Shown: one piece after another, positions 34,988 to 54,721 of the stretch
How positions within the stretch are numbered: the stretch's first letter is position 1
Layout: each line of letters starts with the position of its first letter
Source of the DNA: Branchiostoma floridae
Lineage: Eukaryota > Chordata > Leptocardii > Amphioxiformes > Branchiostomatidae
NCBI RefSeq assembly: GCF_000003815.2
Contig: NC_049995.1
Location: 7,540,325 to 7,604,324, forward strand
Reading direction: 5' to 3'
Length of the DNA stretch: 64,000 nt
Made by a program: the position numbers and the translations under genes
Notes under the pieces: generated by a model
Databases searched by the model: none
Told to the model about the DNA's origin: nothing
The model's input: the letters and a program-made list of their open reading frames with translations, nothing else

Positions 34988-35666
34988 CTACAGATGCCAA
35001 ACTCTCATTTGTCTCTCGTACCTAAGGTTCACAATGGCATCCTTCTTATCCCTAACAGTCTCGCCAATATGGAGCTCAGCTCTCTCTACTATAGTTTGCA
35101 CTGGGAATGCCTTTCTGGTGCTGTCATACATGTTGTTTATCCTCACTGTGTGCTGGCCAATCACAGCCTTCAGTAAACCTTTCTTCACTTGGTATTGGAT
35201 GTTACTGTCCTTCTCATTGGTTCCTGCTGCAGTGCTCTGATTGGTCGCTTCACTGTCACCTCCAGGTGCATGTGTTGTGTTCTGATTGGCTGAAGATGCT
35301 GTATCCTGATTGGTTGAGTGTTGATCAGGTGAAGGCCCGGCGTAGACGACCTGTGCATGTCCAAGGTAGAGAGCCCAGCTGGTGTGGTCGTTCTCTTGGA
35401 TTTCAATCAAATCTCCAACCTACATGTATTAAAAAATGAAACAAGTTGCTTGGAAAGGAGAGCAGTATCACATATAAGACTAGATATTTTCATCTGTGAC
35501 ATGGAAGTACAACATACTAGAATTTCGTTTTGAAAGCAGAATTTTTCACAGTATACTGGCTTGTCTTGGGCATTCATCTTTCTTAAATGCTTTGAAAACT
35601 ACTGACCTGAAAGTTCAAAGAAGTCCAGGACTCTGGTGGGCCCTTCCACTCTGATGTGAGAGCCAT
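34988..35666 (-). CDS. LRAT/PLAAT-like domain protein, catalytic residues lost (copy 2)
   Basis: This is the duplicate of the gene at 26512-27346: exons 35607-35666 (identical 20-residue start) and 34988-35419, about 163 residues. The domain wording is conserved (VGDLIEI, SWALYLGHAQVVY, VKKGLLKAVIG, VRINNMYD, AIVNLRYE), and so is the absence of cysteine and of the catalytic His positions. Indels are confined to the Ser/Thr-rich insert (DSEATNQSTAAGTNE versus DSEVQSTATSAAGTNE) and keep the frame. The two copies diverge abruptly right after LRYE, which fits either a lineage-specific end or an unrecognised splice donor (AG|GTACGAG). Exon 1 is preceded by an acceptor-like CAG, implying an upstream non-coding exon. 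Confidence 0.75.
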
Positions 35667-35937
35667 CTGGTGACATGTCCAGAGTAACAGATTGATAAGC
35701 AAACAGCCACAACACTATTGACAGCATTAACTTTACATCCATCTTTGCTTTCTACATATTTCCTTTTACAATCTACTAATAGGCTTTCGGGTGATTCTAG
35801 ACTATACCTTTCACTCTATGATATTTTAATACCTTTGGACAGACAAGGACAATGTGGCACTGCACTCAAGTTAGAAACTAATTTTAACAGAGCCAACATA
35901 CAGAGAACAACAGGCTTGACAAGGTAGTCCATAGGGT

Positions 35938-36165
35938 GCCAGTGGGTTGTTATCTACTGTGTCTAGGGCACAATTTTTCCTTCTGCAGCCTTTTACCTTC
36001 CCAACCGAAGTCAGGTACCCATTGTTACACCTGGGTGAAGTGAGGAAAGTTGTGAAAGTGCCTTTCCCAAGGGCATACGATCAGTGGCATGACAGGATTC
36101 GAACCCAGGACCTCTGGCTTGTGGGCTAAACATCCAGGAGTGCAGTTACGCCACACAATCCCACC
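35938..36165 (-). mobile_element. SINE of the 1299-1553 family
   Basis: On the minus strand it has a tRNA-like B box (GGTTCGAATCC-type, reverse of GGATTCGAACCC at 36085-36100), AAAGGCACTTTC, and the CTAGACACAGTAGATAAC end. It is absent from duplication copy 1. Confidence 0.7.
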
Positions 36166-36342
36166 CCATATTACATGTTGGTACCATATGGTTGAATTGT
36201 AACAGAATGATATGATCCCTCACATGCTTGTTAAGTTTGTACATTATGCATATAACTAGTACTGGACTGCATGCCCCTGCTTTGTAACTGAATCTTGGAG
36301 GGTAAAAAAACACTAGGTAAAAAGTGCATCAGAAAAACCTAC

Positions 36343-36434
36343 CTAAAGGCTGTTGCTCTGGTACAGTTGTGTTTTGTTCCTTATTGTTCTTTCAGTTCAC
36401 ACTAGGTCCAGTGTTTACCATTGCGATGACGTCA
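36343..36434 (-). promoter_or_regulatory. Putative 5' non-coding exon and CRE of LRAT-like copy 2
   Basis: This is the counterpart of 33281-33376: CRE TGACGTCA at 36427-36434, conserved downstream sequence, and donor CTTTAG|GTAGGTT with GT at 36342-36341. An additional TTACGTCACC half-site lies just upstream at about 36444-36453. Both copies keep the CRE and the donor while the surrounding sequence differs by indels. Confidence 0.5.
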
Positions 36435-36529
36435 TGTTTACCATGGTTACGTCACCATTACGGCAGGTGTCGGACCTCTCATGGACTTTGACCTTTCTGA
36501 CTGGTGTAGTTTACAAACATTGACATTCC

Positions 36530-38140
36530 AAAGTTAAGAGCTAACTTTGACTAATAAATACAAATAAATAAGGGACGGTAGACCTGGCGCATCCCCGTCT
36601 AGTAATCAGCCAGCGAAAAGGTTTGTCACCCCATCGTGTGTAAGCACGTCAACCGATGATGATATTGATGAATCTTTCGAGGGGCAATACCTACGAGTAC
36701 TGCAGTGGCGCTCTATACTTTCCTGTCCATGCCATAAGTCTTCAATCAATGAAGCCGGGAGACACTGCATTACCACCAGACAATTTTATTTGACATTGAT
36801 ATTAATGATGTTTAGGACAAACTTACATAATCATAAACTGATGTTTTAAAACAAATAAAGAATATCATTTCTGTATCATTTCTGTATCATCGACAAGTAT
36901 TACTTAATAATCATTACGGTATAGGTTTAACAACTGACTTAGAAAAGCTAAATTTGCTATTATATCCTCGAAGTTCTGGAGTAAATAAGTAAACAATGTT
37001 TCTGCACATGTTTACGTACATTACAATTAATAATTCTCATAGCTGATAACAGCAGGCATATATATGCTAATCACAGTACATTACCCTCAACCCCCAGTGT
37101 GCAATTGGAAGGGTCACATATTTATTCATTTATTGTTTTATCAATAATCGATCTATCATTTTCGTCCCTTATCATTCAACTAAAATTGATTACAGACTAT
37201 GATCGGTACCAATGAAGGCAAACTAAGTAAATGTTTCTAGGTTTAGAAAAATATTACAAGTGCAACGTAAATTATCGTTCACCATATAATTTCCAAGTCC
37301 TTTCACACACAGGTAATTTCTTGTGCGGTCCCATCTCTTCGACATGTAACATAATGGCCCCCGCAATTAAGTTTGTCCTTTTTGCAACTATACTAATCCG
37401 TCTGAATCGATGTTAGAAATTCCTGAAATTGGATAAAAAGGTTTTGTATGTATTCACATTGGATCTATGCAACTGGCTACGGTCTCAATTGGGAAAGGGG
37501 TATTGCCACCATTGTACTGGTTGCGTTATGTCTGATATAGTGAGCCACTGATTGAAGAATCACTCCCTTTACTTACTCATACGTGACTAATGAACCTCGT
37601 TCACCGTCAAAACAGCACCCTTACATGGCCTTGCAGAAAGAGAGAGTACTGGTACCAAGGACATAAGAATATCGCTCATATTGAAATTCCAATCCTCACA
37701 CAAAAAACGACTACTTTGGTTTAGAAGTCGCGTTGGTAGTATTCTCCATTCCCAAGACTTCAATGTTGTTGTCCCAAGTTGTCCAAACCTGAAATGTAAC
37801 CATATCAAATTGAAAGCATATCAAAAAGAATCTAACTGTCTTGGGAAGTGCCAAATGCTCATTACAAATATTGCAATTGTTAGTATGGGATGAGTTAGGG
37901 TTTGTTGAATGGACCTTGACTTTAAAATCTGTTACTCGGAATAAAGTCATGTAGGCAACCAACGTCAACTCTTAGCACTATAAACTTGCGCACACCTGGA
38001 CCGCTAGCAATTTGTTGACTATCTTTTGGGTGGGCCGACTACTAGTAATCGCTCTTCGCAGCCAGGGGCAGAATTGCTAGGAATGATATCTCTAAAATGC
38101 TATGGTCCAGCTAGAACGGCTGTCATTCTGTTGTAATGTG
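36530..38140. other. AT-rich intergenic spacer
   Basis: I see no exon, RNA gene or transposon ends here. Small open frames at 37231-37416 and 37587-37968 have no recognisable motif and no splice context. The stretch separates the duplication from the 3' end of the Mesh-like gene. Confidence 0.5.
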
Positions 38141-38273
38141 ATTGAAGAGAGCACGTTACGACAGAAATTACAGCTGATGCCATAGGACTGTAGGCTTTGA
38201 AGCCACTCACACCGTAAAGGAGCTCAACACTTTTTGGCAAGTGTGATGGGTTCTTTAACGTGCTCTCTTCAAA
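38141..38273. mobile_element. Foldback MITE, 17-bp termini
   Basis: TTGAAGAGAGCACGTTA at the left is mirrored by TAACGTGCTCTCTTCAA at the right, with a ~100-base interior. It lies just downstream of the Mesh-like gene's stop. Confidence 0.65.
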
Positions 38274-38314
38274 TACGGCATCCAATTGAAGTCCTATCCA
38301 AGGGACGGCCCTAA

Positions 38315-38428
38315 CCGAAGCAATGTATTCATTTCTACCTGAGTAGAAGCTCTTTACCCCACGGGCATAAGATCGGTGTCATATTAACGGAGTCGAACCC
38401 AGAACCTTTGGGCTATGCGCCAAACATC
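38315..38428 (-). mobile_element. SINE fragment
   Basis: A minus-strand tRNA-like head (reverse of GGAGTCGAACCCAGAACC) abuts the stop codon of the Mesh-like gene at 38430, so the SINE forms the start of its 3' UTR. Confidence 0.55.
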
Positions 38429-38429
38429 C

Positions 38430-48943
<10,514 letters not shown>

Positions 48944-49620
48944 ATTACCGAGAGGGTGTTTCTTGCCTTTTGCTCTAACATTTTGGAAATCTTTGTAACA
49001 ATCTAACTGTGATAAGTAACTGTTTAGAACTATTTATAACATCTATGTTGCGTTCTAAATATTTCTATAGTATTCAAACATGTTAGAAACATTTCTAACA
49101 TCAAATACATTATTTCTGTTAGTTTCTAAACTGTTCCAACATAGATGCATCATTTGTGATCACATGTTCGAACATGGAAACAATATGACGAAACTGGGTC
49201 AGTGGGCCGGGAAGAGGGCAATTCGCACATCCCTGCCAAGTGCAGGAAATTATGTCTGTCTGGTACCTTCTCACAAAAGACTCACCAGTGTATACTAAAG
49301 AAAATCTAAAAATACAAGAGCCAAACAAAGGACCAAGCTTAGCAGCTTTGTTTATGGGGTCAATAAAAGTTTTTATGGAGGGAAAAAATTACATAAAATG
49401 TTGGAACATGTTGGAACAATAACAAAAACACATAGATGTTTGAAAATTGTTCTAAATAAAGAGATAATTATATCATTACTTTCCCAAATGTTCCAACAAA
49501 TATAAAAAGGTTCAAACATGTTTAAACTTTCCTTTTGAAATGTTTGAACAATTTCGAACTTAAGTGACTGAAATGTTCTTTTACTCAAAATAGTTCAAAC
49601 TTATTACAAATATTATTTCA
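48944..49620. promoter_or_regulatory. AT-rich region upstream of the Mesh-like gene, dense in GTTSSAAC-type palindromes
   Basis: Directly upstream of the start codon, words such as TGTTGGAACATGTTGGAACA (49399-49418), CATGTTCGAACATG (49162-49175), TTCAAACATGTT and CTGTTCCAACATAG recur, in both orientations. The promoter should lie here, but no TATA or initiator element is singled out. The repeat pattern may instead be an old foldback element. Confidence 0.45.
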
Positions 49621-49740
49621 AAATCATCTCGGTGACTTGGAATTGACTCTATAGCATCCATGTCGCATCCCCTGACAATATACAATTTACTGCATGTATT
49701 TTCATGCAAATTGTATATTTTGTGGGATAGCATACGGCAA

Positions 49741-49822
49741 CTTTGAAAAGCCCAATGATGTTGAATATTCTTGATCTCTCCTGCTTCCCTGACGACACAC
49801 GCGCCCCCGACCGTACATTGTC
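49741..49822 (-). pseudogene. Decayed duplicate of the membrane-protein exon at 52.8 kb
   Basis: The sequence reads ARVSSGKQERSRIFNIIGLF on the minus strand, against ARVSPGKLERIFNITGLYKV in exon 52667-52984, and the DNA is similar over about 80 bases. After GLFKVA similarity stops and no matching splice donor or transmembrane sequence follows, so this is a fragment. Confidence 0.5.
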
Positions 49823-50447
49823 TAGCCGTGCATGTATTCTCCAAGCAGACGTCGGCAACAATGTTCAGCGGGCCGCGCCAGCGATCTCTATTCACTGCCA
49901 ACAGTGGCCGAAGTCATTCCTTCCCGGCAGATTGAAATTATCATAACGTACCGTTAACAGTGAATAGAGATCATACACATGTAAGCCATTAGGTAATCAA
50001 ACCGATATTTCTGCTACAATACCATAGAATTCGAAAGCCAATAGGACATTATCACATTATCAAACTTGCCCTTCTTTTTCCAACTTAGAATACGATTACC
50101 TGTACAATTTCCGTTGTTTTCAAACTTGTTCCACATACTGAGAGACCAGAGGAACAAATTTCTTTCAGATGTGGTTAATGATTTCTAAAGCTGCCTCTGC
50201 TAATCAAACTATAAACAAAGCCGGGCCCAAACACTTTTTGAGTCAACACACAGCAAAGTAATGTTACGACGCATACACCCTACCACTGTCAATCAGTCCA
50301 CGAGACTATGCCTTGATTTTCTTGTCCACTAACGCGATGTTAGAATCCCAATTTGAATGGCGCCACAATTTTGATTTTAATGAGAGGGCAATCCCTGTAA
50401 CAACGCTAGGTGTTCCTTTTTGTCAGTTATGCATGCTGATGTTACGT

Positions 50448-50571
50448 AGCCCTGGGTACCATCCGGGAGTAGTTCGCTCCGGCGTTCATTATATACTATA
50501 TACAGTCGTTTCTCTGTGGATAGCAGAAGCGAACATAGGAGCGAACTACTATCCGGATGGTACCCAGGCTA
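50448..50571. mobile_element. 124-bp foldback MITE with 10-bp target duplication
   Basis: The ends AGCCCTGGGTACCATCCGG and CCGGATGGTACCCAGGCTA are inverted repeats extended by GAGTAGTTCGCTCC / GGAGCGAACTACT. A perfect direct repeat GATGTTACGT flanks it at 50438-50447 and 50572-50581. A partial copy is at 55002-55070. A 10-bp duplication is in the range of Mutator-like elements. Confidence 0.85.
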
Positions 50572-50581
50572 GATGTTACGT

Positions 50582-52070
50582 GGATCATGGACAAAACGTC
50601 AGTTCTAAGTGAAGTTTTTATTTCTGGCAGAAATCAAGATAGCAGGACGCGATATCCATCGGAGGACACAACTTCGACACACATCACAAAGATAAGGATC
50701 TGTAGTCACAATCTAAATATAGAAGCCGGAAGATTCCTCGTATCGCAAGACCAGAGATTTTGTCAATTCTGCCCAAATCAGATCGAAGATTTTTATTGAT
50801 TGTACACGTTATAATGATAAACGCACAAAGCTGTTCAAATTTCGTTCTGCATTTGCTACTTTCCGTTCGATAGATAGATTCAACTACATTATGGGAGGCG
50901 ATAACCCTTACAAATAACCCAATATATCAAAGACTGTTTATACCACAGAACCAACTTATAGTGATAATAACACGCTAGACTCAACACGTTGACTTATTCA
51001 TATCTATAGATATTCATATATGTCTGTTTATATGTACTGTAAGTAGTTGTAGTTGTTATATAGACCTTAGGAAAGTCGCTGTACTTTTGTTGTGTCAATA
51101 AAGATCTCATAAAGTGTACCGGAACGTCGCAATATGTATTTCAAGATTTTGTCCATTAGTAAATGCTTGGCGGAGAAAAAGCCGTGATTAGTCGTTAACG
51201 CACAATACGGGTTCAATGCGGCTACGATTACAAAGCTAAGTCATCTGAATTGACTTTATACCAACATTAACAGTTACTAGTAGTTAATCATACGCCAAAT
51301 TGAGCTATCATTACCCTGTATAGACAACAAATGCCCTATGCCCACTGCATTACTGCTAAAAATAGAAGTATGTAAGCCATGGGTTATCGTCAGATTGTGA
51401 CAAAACATAACAGAAGGCTGTGAAGTAACCACTGCTACTACAAAATATACCTTCAGTACTTCGCTGGTTATCTCATACATGTGTTCTAGATATGAATGAA
51501 TAACTTTATTGCGCAACAATTGTAACAGTTACAATGTATGGCAATGTGAACAACTATATAAGATATGCTGACAATAAACGCAGAAGGCCAAATACAGAAT
51601 TCTTTCGTTACGTGTACTACTCAGGATATGTTCTAAAGCCGATGTCACAACTAAAGCGAAAGCAGGTCGTATTTGTAGATCGGTCGGAGGTCGCCGAATT
51701 TCAAAGTCGTCCAAGCTTTTTAGCTGAAATGCGTCACAAATTGGACGTAGCTCAGGCTCCGACACCAATATCTATAAATTCCCCATAGGATGGAACCATC
51801 TATTGAACACAACGAAGTCAGAATCGAATAACCTGGTAAAAAGTCAATATTTATAATATATATTTTGATCAACTTTAAATTCTGAGTTGTAAGAAACATG
51901 TAAGACATGAGTGAAGTGGACGGGCACACTGAAAATAATAGTCCGTAAACAGAAATATTTTGTGATAGTACATTGTACAACTCAAATGCGACACAAAGTC
52001 AACAGAGACGTCTGCTTAACGTAAATATAATAAAGTTCACACAGTGAAATTCGACCGACCGTCGATAAGG
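50582..52070. other. Intergenic / putative 3' UTR, mostly featureless
   Basis: No convincing coding exon. A minus-strand AATAAA at 51510-51505 lies 560 bases beyond the stop of the membrane-protein gene and could be its poly(A) signal, although the surrounding TGAATGAATAAC line also resembles a SINE tail. ORFs at 51529-51788 on both strands overlap each other and have no motif. Confidence 0.4.
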
Positions 52071-52984
52071 CTATCGAAGCCCGTTAGACATAGACTCCTT
52101 TGTCGGCCTTTCTGTGGGCGCTGGCGTAATTTGTGGGGGGCTGTGGGCGCATACTCCTTCATCGGTATATGTTCCTGTTTCGACATAAGAACCTAGGTTC
52201 CCGGTGTAAAAGCTGGCCGCGAAATTTGCCAATTTGACACCCCAACAAATGACGCCAACGCCCAAACTTGAGGAAAACGAAAGGACGGCAGCGAAGAATA
52301 ACGTCGACATCTGGGCGCGCTTCGGCAGATACTCTCTAACTGATAAAATGAGCACATTCACCTCCATAAAGTTAAACAGAAGTATAGCACAGACCTACCA
52401 TATTGAGAAATTATAGCCTCTACCGGGCTCCTTTGGAGTAGGACAGGTTTGAGGAACTTTTTTGGCTAAAAAATTTCCAGAGAAGCTAACCCGAGAAACT
52501 GTTGGTAATTCATGTGCATCTCTCTTCCCGGCTTACTTCTAGCATTCCTCCGCCAAATCATTTCGCCTTTTTGGTCAACCTCTACATTTTAACGACGTCC
52601 AAATGAGTCTGGTGGTAGAGACTAGGGGAAGTAACGAACAGGTGTATGATGAATATAAGTCGGTACCTGTTGTATCGACGGGACAGCAAATATGACCACC
52701 AGCAGCGCTTGGAAGGTAGCAAATGGAGCCATGCCACTCAAGGCTTGTGACAGGGAAACTTTGTAAAGCCCGGTGATGTTGAATATTCTCTCCAGTTTGC
52801 CTGGCGACACGCGCGCGCCGCCGGCCGAACACGCTACGTCCAGTCCTGAGAATGGTCCTTGCACTGGGTAAACTTTAAGCGCACGTCCACAGTCTAGTTT
52901 CGATCGGTTGCCAACTCTCGCGTGAGCTTGTACCAAAGCGAGGCTTACCATACATGTATAATACAAATGTACAGAAATATACAT
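52071..52984 (-). CDS. Putative multi-pass membrane protein, unknown family, 2 exons
   Basis: Exon 1 (52667-52984, ATG at 52984, or the later ATG of MVSLALVQAHA) and exon 2 (52071-52394) join in phase 0 to give up to 213 residues. Hydrophobic segments: MAPFATFQALLVVIFAV, VCAILLFNFMEVNVLILS, and FFAAVLSFSSSLGVGVICWG, with a possible signal-like start. The Cys/Gly-rich N-terminal part (ACSAGGARVSPGK, FNITGLYKV) contains one NxT sequon. The tail is Pro/Thr-rich. Donor CAG|GTACCG and acceptor GGTAG|GTC look usable. I do not recognise the family. A decayed exon 1 relative is at 49741-49822. Confidence 0.5.
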
Positions 52985-54340
52985 ACATTAAGAAAACTGT
53001 CAGTGATTTAAAAGCTCAGGCCAGAGAATGGCACTCATTTAAGTTCTCTCCTCATACCTACAAAGATGATGATGACATAATAAGGTTCTCTCACTGGTAC
53101 AATGAATCTATAAAAAATGAACATAGCTTCCATTTTCTCTGCCATGACCAGTGGGAGATTAGCTCATCTGTATTCAATATTCTGGCAAAACTGGTTTGAC
53201 ATCACTTTTACTCCAAATCATTAAAGACCCACAACAGTCATGAGATCAAAATGACAAGCAGCTTTATTGAATGTTGTCATTTCACAAGTCAGGTTATCTA
53301 GAACCCTGTCTTTTTAACCTGCTTCCTAACCCTGTATAACCTATAGAGAATTTGCAGCCAAACAGCTACTTCAATACGCTAAGGGTTTAACTACCTTTTT
53401 TTGCTGCTTTCACGCATTTAACCCTATATCTCTCCTTCAAAAAGCAGTCATACAATAATGCTCCACCAGGAATGGTCCATTCCTCAGGTATACATGTAGT
53501 ACTTACATACATAGTGAGTACTTACACAACTGATCCAACAATACTCTATTCTATATATTAGGCTTGCTCCCTGAGAGCATCGCCAAAAATATACAACCTT
53601 CAGCATTCTGTGTGCATACTTGCCTTTTTAAACCATACTCTTTCAGTATATCATATCTCTCAGAGACTTTCATCAAAGTAAATGAATACAATATAGTTTC
53701 AATAACAAACAAACAAACAAACAAACAAACAAAACATACTGTAACACATGCGCTATGAAGCATATACTACTATTATGAAGTATGTACTACCTTCCACTGC
53801 AGCAAAACTTATAGCTAGTACTGTGTAGTTTCTGACATCGCATCAAGCTAACTCCACATTGTCAATAACAATGCATTTTGGGGGGTCACTTGTAAGGTTC
53901 AACATCATTGAGTCCCCCAGGGGGGCCACTATCTTTCTCAGATAGCATGTTAGCTCATAGAGCCCACTACCTTTAGCTTTGGATCAAGAATCTGTGATTC
54001 CAACACAAAATTAAAATGCTTGTCCAATTTCTTGTCAAGGAAGAAGCCAATTCACTGCTTCTGTGATGTTCTTTTATGTAAAAATGTAGACAGGATATAA
54101 GATTGAGCAGTGCATCAAAAAAGCAGCGGATTGCCCATTCCTTAACAAAGATGTGCTGTACCGTTGAAAATTTGGGTAAGTCCAATAGCTATTTCATAGT
54201 TTGAAGTGGGCATGCATGTTAGCTAAGGGTGGGTACTGGTACAGGAAATTCAGGTCCAGGTACAGACCTATACGTTCACTGGTTCAGAGGATCAGGTCCA
54301 GGTCCGGACTTTAACCTGAGGCTGGTTCTGTGAAAACTTG
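52985..54340. other. Intergenic spacer with (CAAA)n
   Basis: No coding exon seen. A (CAAA)n run lies at 53706-53734 and could mark an old LINE tail. Small open frames (52954-53199, 53551-53763) have no recognisable content. Confidence 0.5.
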
Positions 54341-54615
54341 AGAATGGGCTACACTCAAAACAATGGTCCATTTCGCTACAAAGGTATCTGTTTGATGGAG
54401 TACCCGACATTTACTGCATTTTAAATGCTCTCTTCATGTAAACAACAGTAATGCCTCTTAACTTAGACCAAGTTTGACTATAGGAACTTGGTATAATCTG
54501 TTTGTTTCTAACCGGTCCAAATTCCGGTTCACTAATTTTTTTCAAGTCCACTTTTTCCAGACTGGCCAAAAAAGACAGAACGGTTTTGTACCCGTACACC
54601 ATACTGGTACCCACC
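54340..54615 (+). repeat. Dispersed ~280-350 bp repeat (copy 1)
   Basis: Shares AACAATGGTCCATTTCGCTA, CTTCATGTAAACAACAGTAA, TTAGACCAA and a CGGTTTTGTACCCGTACA-like end with 60175-60520 in the same orientation. Both copies flank parts of the ZMYND8-like gene. Confidence 0.6.
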
Positions 54616-54721
54616 CCTTATGTTAGCCCGTCTAGAATGGTTGCAGCACTAAGCCTAGGAGGCTGTTTATTATGTTTATGAACTTGATGATTGACATCCC
54701 AGGGGGGGTCAATACACAGCA

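Larger units (their letters stand above)
25620..36520. repeat. Tandem segmental duplication (two copies)
   Basis: Copy 1 (about 25620-33470) and copy 2 (about 33790-36520) share colinear sequence: the WDR35-type 3' UTR, the LRAT-like gene, its upstream exon and a CRE-containing promoter region. Matching anchors include TTCTTGTAGAA, GTCACCACTTGTT, ATGGATCCATATGATATTTG, the LRAT exons, and GTGTTTTGTTCCTTATTGTT. Without insertions the unit is about 2.0-2.7 kb. Insertions unique to copy 1: the MITE at 27553-27763/32201-32727 with the DIRS element inside, the MITE at 32839-33262, and a hairpin at 26323-26469. Insertions unique to copy 2: a LINE 3' end at 33893-34322 and a SINE at 35938-36165. Confidence 0.85.

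Noticed and set aside
51529-51788. Overlapping ORFs on both strands
   Set aside because: They mirror each other, have no motif, and lie in what is probably a 3' UTR or SINE tail.
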